Assembly (NCBI GenBank): GCA_902728285.1
Contig: CACVBU010000784.1
Coordinates: 1,897,575-1,961,574, forward strand
DNA length: 64,000 nucleotides
Direction of reading: 5' to 3'
From: Clytia hemisphaerica
Lineage: Eukaryota; Cnidaria; Hydrozoa; Leptothecata; Clytiidae
A program made the position numbers and the translations under genes. Below are positions 35,576 to 45,911 of this stretch, piece after piece. The notes under the pieces were generated by a model. That model had not been told where the DNA came from. It ran no database searches and was given only the letters and a program-made list of their open reading frames with translations. Within the stretch, counting starts at the first letter, position 1; the number at the start of each line of letters is the position of its first letter.

Positions 35576-37146
35576 TCAAATTTGCCAAGGAATTGTAAAT
35601 GTAAACTATATCTGAACTCGGAGCTAAAGGAATATTGGGTAACTGGCTCTTCGCTTGTTGGATAGTGAATGGCCTCTTATTTCTATCGAAGTTTGTGTAA
35701 CCTGATAACAGCTGGTCATAATTTTCTTACGGGCACGGTAAACCTCTAAAAGCCCTTGAAAATTAACCATCTGAGGAAAATAGTTCTATTCTACAACAAG
35801 AATCTTGATCACGATCTGATCTCAGGTTAGGTTTGTGGTGAATGTCAACCATTAATGCAGTCAGGCGCACTGCACTCTCAGTGTGTCGTAAAAATAAAGG
35901 CATCTCTCTTTGATTCTTGGCGGATATACATCTAGGTCATCGATAAAAAATAAGCTCCAACCGCAGGTGGTGTATATCAGTCACATCTGTTGTCTAAAGA
36001 AAGAATTCAGTGGATAATTTATTACAATAAGCTCTTTTAATTAACGAGTCGGATCAATTACTTTACACAGCTTGCATGTAATAAGGTCCCAATACGGATA
36101 TTTAAAGCATTGAATATACTAATAAAGTAATTAATCACATGTGTCCTTCATTATTAGATTGTATAATTTATTTGTAAGAACAATCTTCAAATAGTTTTAA
36201 GTACTTTTACGATGTGACGGGATTGGCCCATTTTTAGCACGGTATTACGGAATTTTGCAAAAAAAAAGAGACGGGAAAACGGTATTTTAAAATCAGACGG
36301 TGACGGTATTTAGCCTTATTTTTTGTCATTATGCCGGTATTTTGATACAAACTGGTGCGACGGTGTTATCATTTTTTTTCAGTTTACAGGAGTCCCGGAT
36401 TCAGCAAAAATTTTGACGGGAAAATGGTATTTTAACCCCTTCAAACCCCCTTGATAATTTCGACATCGTCTAAAACCGCCCATGCAGTTTAAAGTAGTAG
36501 TTTTAGTTTTTTGAAAAGGTTATTTGAAATTTTACCTTGATCCGGTTCTTATAAAAAATTTCACGTGTAGGTCATTAAGTTATTAAATGCTCGTTATAAA
36601 GCGAGATGTGGTATCAAAATAAAAACCTGCTTTCGAAGCCAATACGAAGAGTGAGTTGTGTTGACATAGGACTGTGTGGCTTGAGATTTTATTTTTCAAA
36701 AGGTAATGAATGTGTCCGAGATTAGATTTGTTAGAAACATAGAGAAGTTTAAATATTGGTTTAAAACAGTTACCCTAGAACTAAGGATTACCGGACGAAA
36801 AGTGACCCTGAATTGGATTGATATTCCAAAATTTTCTCAGAGTTTTCCATATTTTTTCCAAATTCCCTTACGAATTACCTTACGAGGGACTGGTTTTTTT
36901 TATTTTGGTGTTTTTGCGGTTTTTGCGACCCTACCTGGGACTCGTGGAGGTGAAAAAAGGTACCGTGACCAACGGCACATCGCCATACCCCTTTTTGCCC
37001 AAGTACCCCTCCCCTCGTCCCCGGGAATCATTGGTTCTTATAAAAAAGGTTTCCATGAAGAAAATTAATAATCAAAAAGTTTTAACATTTTGCGGTTACA
37101 CGCAATCTTATAAAACACGTTTAACCAAAATATAACCTCAGCCCTC

Positions 37147-37395
37147 TCTACACGTTTTTTAGATAAGAACATCCAGAATCTTTGAAGCCTTCGGATGTTC
37201 TTAACTTTTTTGAGTTTTAAGCCTAAAAATGTTGTTAACATGTTCTTATTTTTACCATTTTTTGAGCATTTTTACCCATTTTTCTAAGAAGCCAGCTGTT
37301 TTAGAGCCAACAAAGTCTTAAAATGCTCTTAACTTGTTTTTTACATTTCGACCATCGAAGTCTTATGTTCTTATATAGTTTGTTTTTATAAAAAA
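37147..37395. repeat. AAGAACAT-family element, inverted and most complete
   Basis: About 250 bp bounded by inverted ends: CACGTTTTTTAGATAAGAAC on the left, and ATGTTCTTATATAG followed by TTATAAAAAAACGTG on the right. The terminal symmetry suggests that the whole family is a MITE. Inverted relative to the copies at 6612 and 35375. Confidence 0.75.
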
Positions 37396-37951
37396 ACGTG
37401 GATTCACACATTTTCTCTCACTATTCTTTTGTTTTTATTGCCAGGGAATAAGTATATGTAAGAACCTTTTTTGATAACGCAAGAATAATGCTAGATGTAT
37501 CAAATCGAATTAGATCAAGATATAATTGTACATAATTAAATTTCTAGCATTATGTTGCAAATAAGGGGTGGCGCTTGCAATCATAGAAGGGTGGGTTATG
37601 ATTTTTCAAGCCTTAATTTCTCAAATTGTTTACGCGTTGTTCAAAGCAACGCTGAATAAGCAATGGTTACAAAACCTTATACTGAAGAAAATTATGATGC
37701 TTAAGTTTCAAAGATGAAGTGCTTTTTACAGTCAATCAGTTTATCAAAGGCTAACCTTATTAGGTTGGATGTTAGAGAATTTCTGTCAGTGCTATACAGT
37801 GTAACTTTTTACTTCTGATTTCGTGGGAGTTTGCGATTGATGACAAGCTTAAGTAGGTGATGTATTAGTTGTTTTGTGACGTTTTTTAAAGATGGTCTCA
37901 GACATCTTTAATATAGTAATGACGTGTCTTTTTTGCTCGTTAATTTTTCAG

Positions 37952-37959
37952 TATATAAA
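37952..37959 (+). promoter_or_regulatory. Candidate TATA box, transgelin gene B
   Basis: TATATAAA (in CAGTATATAAACAG) 120 bp upstream of the ATG at 38079. Confidence 0.45.
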
Positions 37960-38078
37960 CAGTTGTAATTTTGAGACAGCCAGTGGGTTGGGTCGAACGA
38001 ATTGTATTTTTCTTTTAATTTATTCTTGTTTCATAGTTATTTATTTCTCATACACAAAATATTTATTTGCACATCAGT

Positions 38079-40110
38079 ATGGCTGACCGACCTGATGGAT
38101 ATGGACTCACTGCTGAAGTCCAAGCTCATATTGATGGGAAATACGATGAAAAGTTAGGTAAAGTATAGATTTTTGTACTGAATTTGAATTTCCATCATAC
38201 GTTCTGTATTTATTTTCTACACCCCTGTCTCACAGCCCTGGTGAAACTTTTTCCCACAACGGGGATAAAATCTTTTATCGAAATTCCAATGAGGACAATA
38301 ATTCGAAAAATGAATGTCAAAAATCTATTGGATATAGTTTTGGAGTGCAATTTTATACATAGAATTCTGCATGGGGATGAAATCAAAGTCAATTCCCCAG
38401 TAGGGGTTGAAATTGTAGGGTATTTTCCCCACTGGGAACGAAATTTTGACCAAATTTTCCGTGTGTCTTGGATTCCAGCAAGTCTGTACAACAGGGGTTT
38501 TTTTATTAACCTTATCGGCTTTTTTTACGGCGGCCCTTATTCCACCACGGACTAATTTTGGGCTTACGCAAATTAGGGCCGTATATAACGCAAAAACTTG
38601 TAAAAATCGCTATTCAGGCTTCAAAACAGTAAGTATTAACTAATATTTACATTAAAATGTCATCTTTCAGTATATTAAACTGTTGAGAATTCCATTGAAA
38701 ATCATTGAGTTTTACAATCATGGTCGTAATATTTGAGAAAAAAGGGAAATCCACCGGGAAGTTTTGAAACCACAATCGATTTGTAAGTGCTCTAAAGTAG
38801 GTTGGAAGGGTAGAGTTTTAACTCTGAGTTTTAACATGAGACTGAAGACTCCAAAAGTTCAAAAATGGTCCAATAAGGCTCATAATTTAGCCTGGAGGTC
38901 TATAAACCCGAGCCAAATTGAAAATTGGATTAAATTTGAAAGATGGCCCAAAATGGACTTTCTCGCCCTAACTCCAAATTTCGAAAAACGAGGAAATTAG
39001 CTTAATTCTCAATAGATTTCGACCATGATTGTAGATATAGCATAGAGCAAAAGAATGGATAGTTTTCATCCTTTAATCATGCCTAAAATCCTTTAAATTG
39101 AGAAAAAATGGTCAAAAACTAACGCCGCTTTTGGGTAAAAATTGCATAATTTTGGCCCTTTTTACAACAGCCCCTAGTACGGCACGAGCAAAAATAACGC
39201 CAATAAGGGCCGGCGTAAAAAGGGCCGATAAGGTATTTCGACACCACTACTAATAGACGATATCGGCTTTCCGAATTCTCCCCGAATGATTACCCATGAT
39301 GCATTGCACAAAAAAATTCACGGACAATATTAACTTCCCGTGAATTTTTTGCGCAATGCATCATTCATGGGTAATCATTCGGGGAGAATTCGGAAAGCCG
39401 ATATCGTCTATTGGCATATAAATGCAGAGAAAATAAAAGGAACCTTATTAGACCAAAATAGACTTAAATTTCTAAAATGCTTATTTCTTCTCTGTAATTG
39501 TACAAAATAAGTCCAGCAGATTGGCCTCTTTTTATTACCCTCTACGACCTTAAACGGTGAAGTTGATGGAAATGGACGGATGGTAATAATTTTTATTATT
39601 CATTTCATATTTACAGCACGTGAGGCCATGGACTGGATCCAATCTTACGTTCCCGATAGTGGAGTTGGCGGTTTATCTGACGCTAATGATATTCAAGAAA
39701 AACTGAAGGACGGAGTCGTCCTTTGTAAGCTCTTAAACGCTCTCACGCCCTATTCTATCAAGAAATTTAACACTTCAAAAATGGCTTTTAAACAGATGGA
39801 AAATATCGGATTGGCTTTAGCAGCGATGGAAAATTATGGTGTTTCGAAAATAGATCTCTTTCAAACGGTGGATTTGTTTGAAGGTCAGAACATGGCCCTC
39901 GTCATAACCACCATCCACGCTTTAGGAAGAAAAACTGGCGGTAAAGGAAAGCGTGGTATTGGTCCAAAAGAATCACAACAGAATAAAAGGGAATTCAGCG
40001 AAGAACAATTACGAGCTGGAGAAGGTGTTATCGGACTTCAAATGGGAACAAATAAATTTGCAAATCAATCCGGACAAAATTTTGGCAAAACTCGAGCCAT
40101 TATTGATTAA
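38079..40110 (+). CDS. Transgelin/calponin-like protein, gene B
   Basis: Exon 1 38079-38157 and exon 2 39617-40110, joined in phase 1; 190 residues, same length as gene A. CH domain about 28-135 (KLKDGVVLCKLLN, MAFKQMENIG) and C-terminal calponin repeat VIGLQMGTNKFANQSGQNFG. Roughly two thirds of residues match gene A by eye, so this is an old tandem duplicate. Expected role: actin binding in contractile cells, with divergence that could mean different tissue use. The 1459-bp intron is much longer than in gene A because of at least three inserted repeats (38218-38470, 38510-39234, 39252-39412). Confidence 0.95.
38218..38470 (+). repeat. CACCCCTGTCTC-type repeat, copy 2
   Basis: Colinear with the minus-strand copy at 24262-24035: CACCCCTGTCTCACAGCCC, GGGGATGAAATCAAAGTCAA, GGGTATTTTCC, GAACGAAATTTTGACC. 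Confidence 0.65.
38510..39234. mobile_element. TIR element in transgelin B intron
   Basis: About 725 bp with inverted ends of about 33 bp: ACCTTATCGGCTTTTTTTAC on the left and the complement of that type (GTAAAAAGGGCCGATAAGGT) on the right. The interior 38740-39000 is shared with 49180-49420 in a MULE-SWIM gene intron. No transposase frame. Confidence 0.75.
39252..39412. repeat. 161-bp near-perfect palindrome
   Basis: Arms of about 73 bp: left AATAGACGATATCGGCTTTC..., right ending with its complement. The arms differ only by a 4-bp ATGA-type insertion, one base change and one A-run difference. The loop is about 13 bp. Inside the transgelin B intron. Confidence 0.88.
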
Positions 40111-40199
40111 CTTTAGAAAAACTTTCATGCTACATTCATTTTTTACGTTATTTAGGGCCAATTTTTTTTGAAAGAAAGATGTGTCATATAACTTTGTTC

Positions 40200-40205
40200 A
40201 ATAAA
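40200..40205 (+). promoter_or_regulatory. Polyadenylation signal, transgelin gene B
   Basis: AATAAA 90 bp after the stop codon. Confidence 0.6.
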
Positions 40206-40209
40206 CATG

Positions 40210-42360
40210 CCTTTTTTATCGCTGTAAATTTTTTATCTCCTCATGCAAAGTTTAAAGCATTACGTAAAAGCGTACCGATCTAAATTACCATATTTTTCCG
40301 AATAAATACCCCTTCCTTTAAAGCCCCCTCGATTAAATGCTTCTTCCAAAGGAAAAATTTCAATGAACGCCCTCTTAAATAGACACCTCCTTCGAGTAAA
40401 CGTCTCCTCTGTTTATTTGAAACAAGTACCGTGGTTTTGCATGAGATTCCACTTCCTCCACTAAGATTCTCCTGCGTTTTCCGGGATGTTTCCGTTAATT
40501 TTACCAGGATAACCGGTATGACATTGGAAAGGGTTTTTTCTAGAGGCCCGGAAAATCTTGTGTTTACTTACAAAACTGCCTAACTCACCGAATCTCATTT
40601 TTCAACTACCCGGAGCTCTGGTCGTTTTCCGATAGAAAAGTGGGAGTGGAATCTTGTGCAAAACGACAGTAGCTTTAAAAGCGAATCATATTGAGAAAAA
40701 CTTAAATATTTGTTGAACATTGCATTCTCACATAGTCCATCCTATCGTCTACACAACATCACTTGAAATGTTACGGAGACGGGATAAATTTACCAAAACG
40801 TTGGTTAAGCCAGGGACGGAGTAAGCTAGGGACGGAGTAAGCCCGTGTTCACAGTGTCCCAAACTCTACCACTACTTTTCTCCCCCATAAACTGCCGTAT
40901 GCCTGTGAACTCTGCACATATATTTTCCCGCGTTTACCATCCCTCAAGTCAAATGAACGAGAGTGTCGTCTAATTTTACATTTCTGATATAATAAATATT
41001 TTAACGAAAATACAAACGTACCTCCTAAGATCCAAAAAAATTCATAAACGCCCAGGGCATGTAGTAATACGGTAAATGCTCATACTTATCAAGGACTGGT
41101 AGTGAGGAAAATCAGTTTTTTTATCTAAAGATTAGATTAAGCCCATGCTCTAGAGTTTCAGATTCTTAAGCACTTTTAACCAAAAAATGGATGTATTCAA
41201 ATGTTCGAATCTAGGAATGGTCGGCCTAACAGATTGTTTGAGATGTAAAATTTGCAATGGAGTAACTTTGTCCGCCAGGTAGAAATCTTTTGGAAACATA
41301 TTGGTACTTAAAAGCTTTTTTGCGTTGTCACCCCTAAAAATACAAAAAGATATTTTGTCGTTTTAACCTTTCGGCCCCGAAAGACGTATCTGATACGTTC
41401 GCCATACGTTCCGAAAGACGTATCTGATACGTTTTTAAGGTGAACTTTATATTTGGTCGGATTACGCCCCAACCGTCAGAGGTACGGTAAAACCGATTAA
41501 AAAATCGGAATCAGCGTGAAATTTCCGATAAGAAACAATCGGGGTTTGTTTTGGTATGACGCAACATTTTTCAAAAATAGAAATGGTAGACCAAGCTATG
41601 TTGCGTGATTTTGTGAAACTGAGGAGGCAGAAATTTAGCTATGAAAGTAAGGGTTTATAAAAGTGTTTTAGAGTTTTATTTGGCTTTTCAAAAGTATGGA
41701 ATTGTATTACCTAACTATAAAGAAACCTTCTAAAGAAAAAAGTAAGTGTTTTTGTTAATTTTTCAGTTCTCTATAATTTTTTGAAGTTTTGCACCAAAAA
41801 TGACTTTTTCGCGACATTGTTTTTTCATATACCTTTTGTCTGGCTTCATAATTTCTGTCTAAAATTGTTTGGAGTACTCAGTTAAACATATTTAGAAAGG
41901 GGAAAGGTAGGGCTTTCCAAAAATATAAGGGTTTTTTTCTGAAGTTAATTTTTCAAAAAGTTATAACGGTTATCGTGAAAATTGCATTTTTATCAAAAAA
42001 CGTTGCGCGCAGACGGGCTGAAGATATAAAAATGTTGCGCGCTGGAAAGGTTAATACTTTATTTTTCCAAAACAATTAAAACTTTAGAATAGATTATCAA
42101 AAACTTTTAATTCAAATGTTTCCGTAGCTAAAGTCTCCTCGCGTACTCAAACTCTTCTTAACCCAAACGAGTACTTTTGACGGAAAAGGATAAAAAGCTT
42201 GCCTTTTGAAAAAGATTCTAACTCTAATCAATAATTTTGATTAAATATCAATGAAAACATGTAAATAAAAAAAACTTTTGAAATTTCAGGAAATTAACAT
42301 AGTCTACAACGGTTCAACAAAAGATTGCAAGTTTACTGTAATAACTAAGTTAATATTGAA
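40210..42360. other. Intergenic with one transposon
   Basis: No gene seen. It contains the piggyBac-like element at 41367-42050. The rest is AT-rich, without long frames. Confidence 0.55.
41367..42050. mobile_element. piggyBac-like non-autonomous element, 684 bp
   Basis: Flanked on both sides by TTAA (41363-41366 and 42051-42054), with ends CCTTTCGGCC and inverted GGAAAGG. TTAA targets and CCTTT ends are typical of piggyBac. The left side has two copies of CCGAAAGACGTATCTGATAC about 30 bp apart; each holds the palindrome ACGTATCTGATACGT. The right side has two GTTGCGCGC words. No transposase. Confidence 0.7.
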
Positions 42361-42362
42361 GC

Positions 42363-45128
42363 TTAATGTCGTCTATCTCTACAGATACAGAGGCTAGAGT
42401 GATGGCGAACGCAAGATATTCGGTGACATCCGTAACGTTGAAGGATTTCTAAACAGGAAAAAGAAAATTTTACTTTATTTCACAACTCAAATGACGGATT
42501 AAATGATAAGGAACCTGCAAAACTGAAGTTGAGAACTGCCAATTATTTCGTCATAGATATTTAGCGGCATGAAAAGTTTAGTAATGTTTAACCTAATGTT
42601 TGGAATGAAGAAATATTCTTAATATTCCATTAAATATATGAGAGCAAATAATTCCGATGCCTTCGAAAAAGTTTTTATTGAAGTTTTATAAAAACTTACC
42701 CAAGGGGTGGTACTTTTTCAGATATCTGCCAAAATATTTCTTATGGTGTCTTTGAGACGTACGTTCACGCATGCGTCGGAGTGAGCGTAATCTTTTCAAT
42801 AAGAGTTGAAGTCGATAACGTCGATTGTACATTGGTCTTTTGCGGTTGGCAGATGATGGCTCACTGGTGGCGATAGGGACTGTCTTTGGTGAAGGTTGGG
42901 TGTTAGTTGTAGTAGGTTGTCGAGTTGTTGTGGGTGGTGGTGTAGTGGTTGTTGGCGGCGCTTTAGTGGTTGGTTTGGCTGTTATTGGTGGTAGAGTGGA
43001 TGTTTTTATTTCGTCTAGTTTGATGATTTGTTTCTTGGAATGACTTTTGCTCTTAAGATCTTGATGCTAAAAGTTTAAGAATGAAATCATTTAAATTTAA
43101 ATTGCAACTTGTAGTGGACAATCTTGAAACGAGGAAAATCAAGGACTAAAAAAGACCTGTTCTTCAAAGGGTTGTCTTCGTTTTCCATCATTCTCAAACT
43201 CATCTTCAGCATTGGAGTCAAAATCACTTCTATGGTTAGCGTTAAAATGCTGCGAGTAATTATCAGGGTCATCATCTTCTTCTTCATCAGAAACAAAGTC
43301 ATCCAAATCGTAATCAATTTCGTTTTCATCATCGTCATCTAAGATATTTCTTTGCCTGTGGTAATGTCTTTTGTTGACTTGATCTTCTTGCTTAGTGTCA
43401 AACTCATCCAATAGTTCGTCTAATTCGTCATTATTAGCTGGTCGATAAGGGCAAACTGAAGAAGAGAAATCACAAAGTAAGGATCTGTTTCAGCAATGGG
43501 CATACACATTTTTTTTGAATAAGCAACCAGGTTGCTAAGGATCGAGGGCTTATTAGCCCTTTTTGCACTATCTCGTAAAGTAAGAACTTTTTAGATAATC
43601 TACATAACCATGTCAAACAAAAGCTTTTCACCCAATAAGCATAAATATGGTATAACATTAGGGGTGGCCTGAATGTTAAGAAGACTAGCTTGAATACTAA
43701 GCAACTCCAGCACTGACTCAAAAATTGCAGTTGCTTACAAAAAAGTGTGTAGTTCGGCTGAAGTTTCCATTGGCTCATTCGGTACACATAATATATTTTC
43801 TTGAATTTTTGGTCATTTCCCTACAAGAAAATACACTTCCCCTATGTTCTGTGGAATCTTTATCGGCCATTCCAGAGAAAGTGTACAACACTAAGTCACG
43901 CTAGTTCTTGACTGGATACTACCAGTAAGGGACCTAGGGGCATCACGTCCCATATGCCATTTGATATAACCTAGATAGAGGCGAATAATCGGGCATAGAC
44001 TCTCCAATCTCCAATCGCGGTATTTTATTGGAATGATTATTTTCTCAGACAATACCAAAAGCATTATTTATCGAATAATGCATTTGTCATTTTCTACAAT
44101 AATACACAGCCCTTGCCCTTGTTAAATTTTCCTTGAAAAATACACGAAAATTGTTCCTTCAAAAATATCTTGATCAATTTATCAGGAACAACACTAAAGC
44201 CTTCTACCTATTTTTTAAAGTTTTTCCTTAGAAAATACATAATACACTCTCCATCAAATATGTTCTTGGTCATTTTACTACAAAGAACATAACCCTTTCT
44301 CTGTTCTGAGATCATTTTCTTAGAAAATAAACAATCACTCTAATATTTTTTCCAACGAAACATACAAAAATTTCTCCGTTCTTGAAACGTTCAAAATATT
44401 CTTAATATTTTTGCTAAAAAATTGACATCCCATTCTTTTCTGTAAACTATTTCCCTTAGGAAAAAACATAAATCACTTTCTATAAAAAGATACCGATGGT
44501 ATTTACTAGAAAATTCATAAACACTCTATCAAAAATGTTTACGAACTTTAACTACTGTACAAAAATACACAATTATTCTTCTCTTCTCGATTATTTTCCT
44601 TCGAAAATACATAAAAACTTAGCCACAAAATGCATTCGCGCCATTTCCTGCAAGAATACACCAATATGTGCTCTCTCTTCAAAACTACAGCACATAACTT
44701 CTGAAAAGGTTGATTGGGCTCTTCCAGAAAATGTTAGTACATGGGGGGGATATAGTGTCCGGGGGTGGGGGTGGTGAAAAATCTACAAAACTTGCCCTCT
44801 CCGGGGGGTAAACTTGCTCTGTTTGGAGGTAATTTTGAGTGTATAGGGGGTCAACTAATGCTTGTCTGGGGGTCAAAAGTTACAATGTCTTGGGGGTAAA
44901 TTTCCAAAAAATGTTATATCCTCAACCCCCATTCAAATTTTTTCTTGAAAAGGTTGATCGAGTCTTTTGTGAATATATTCTGTCAGGATGGAAGAGCTAT
45001 CCACTCTGTGCAGTGTGAAATGGAAGAGCTATACACTCTGTGCAGTGTGAAATGGTAGGAACGAAGAAGAGAACTTACAAACCTTGCAGAACGAGAACGC
45101 ACGATATAAAAAGTGTAAGCAACCTCAT
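42363..45128 (-). CDS. Secreted charge-divided precursor with Thr/Pro linker and Cys tail
   Basis: Four exons: 45128-45083, 43455-43157, 43066-42700, 42448-42363; 798 nt, 265 residues, phases agree. Signal peptide MRLLTLFISCVLVLQ is encoded by the tiny first exon. Residues 17-115 are very acidic (DDDDENEID, SDEEEDDDPD) and end at a KRR site. Residues about 116-185 are a Lys patch and a mucin-like linker (TTTTPPPTTTRQPTTT). An RKR site follows, then a strongly basic tail (RRYRLQLLLKRLRSLRRMRE, HHKKYFGRYLKK) ending in a four-Cys motif YGCHRISC...LCIC near the C-terminus. No family is recognised. The layout resembles precursors where an acidic pro-part masks a cationic peptide, as in some cnidarian antimicrobial peptides; a matrix or mineral-binding protein is the alternative. 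The exon 2 donor is GTCTTT, weaker than usual. Confidence 0.7.
44988..45051. repeat. 32-bp tandem duplication in intron 1
   Basis: Two copies of a 32-bp unit beginning ATGGAAGAGCTAT and ending GTGCAGTGTGAA, differing at one base, starting 31 bp from the exon 1 donor of the acidic/basic precursor gene. Confidence 0.85.
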
Positions 45129-45204
45129 CTCTCCTTTTTGAGTTTAAAATTTGAATGTTTACAGCACATAGCCACTGTTTTAAGTTGTATGAAAAGTGCG
45201 AGCT

Positions 45205-45212
45205 TATACTTG
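45205..45212 (-). promoter_or_regulatory. Possible TATA-like element of the acidic/basic precursor gene
   Basis: GTATAAGC on the minus strand, about 80 bp upstream of the ATG at 45128. Weak evidence, position only. Confidence 0.25.
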
Positions 45213-45911
45213 TTTAGTGTTTGTATAGTCATGAAGGTATTGTTTGTTTATGTCACTTTCTTTCGTATTTATTTTGCAGTTAGACACTTGGTTATAAGAA
45301 CTACTTAGGTATAGTATGAACACTTCTATAAAGAAGAAACGATACAGTAAAAGCAAGAGAAAGATCTCATGGAATAAGTATACTTACTTGTATTTGAGTA
45401 AAAGTTGACAAAGGGAAAGGCTTCTTGTATTCATCCGATTTCAAAGCCAACAATTTTGGTCAATTTTTCAAATTAATTTTTTTTCTTTTCTTATGTACTC
45501 TATAAGGAATAGTTTTGGAGTATTTTAGTTGCTTAAAAAGAAAACTATGTAACATGAACTAGGATTTTGAAATCGCAAGTGCAATCGTGAATATATGAAA
45601 GGGAAATCACAAAAAGAGATATTTGTATGATATCAACTTAACAAACATTAAAAGCGAAAGTAGCTGCTGTAAGCCCTCTTCGAAAACGAGGGAAAAAATG
45701 ATGTGCTGAAAGATTAGAACACATTTCTATATAATGATTCATCAGAAATAAAGACGTTATAATGGCTGGGCAACGACATGGGCTGTGCAAAGAACAAAGT
45801 CAAGACTTTAAAGTTTTCAATTTAAATGACTCTATTGAGGAAGGAATATATATCTTACAAGAGCTGTACAAAATAAATCACACAAAAGTGATCAATAAAA
45901 GTTCGATAAAA

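Larger units (their letters stand above)
35077..37900. other. Intergenic between the two transgelin genes
   Basis: No gene. Two AAGAACAT-family copies lie here, and 36215-36445 has repeated ACGGTATTTT words of another dispersed repeat. Frames at 36706-37135 have no domain. Confidence 0.5.

Noticed and set aside
36706..37135. Two overlapping plus-strand frames of over 100 residues
   Set aside because: No domain, no splice context, and they run into repeat sequence.
42825..43043. Gly/Val-rich plus-strand frame
   Set aside because: Antisense of the Thr/Pro linker exon of the secreted precursor.
43470..43787. 105-residue minus-strand frame as first exon of the precursor gene
   Set aside because: No signal peptide and wrong joining; the 46-nt exon at 45128-45083 fits both phase and function.
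45231..45308. Plus-strand signal-like peptide MKVLFVYVTFF
   Set aside because: No downstream exon, and it lies over the likely promoter of the minus-strand precursor gene.
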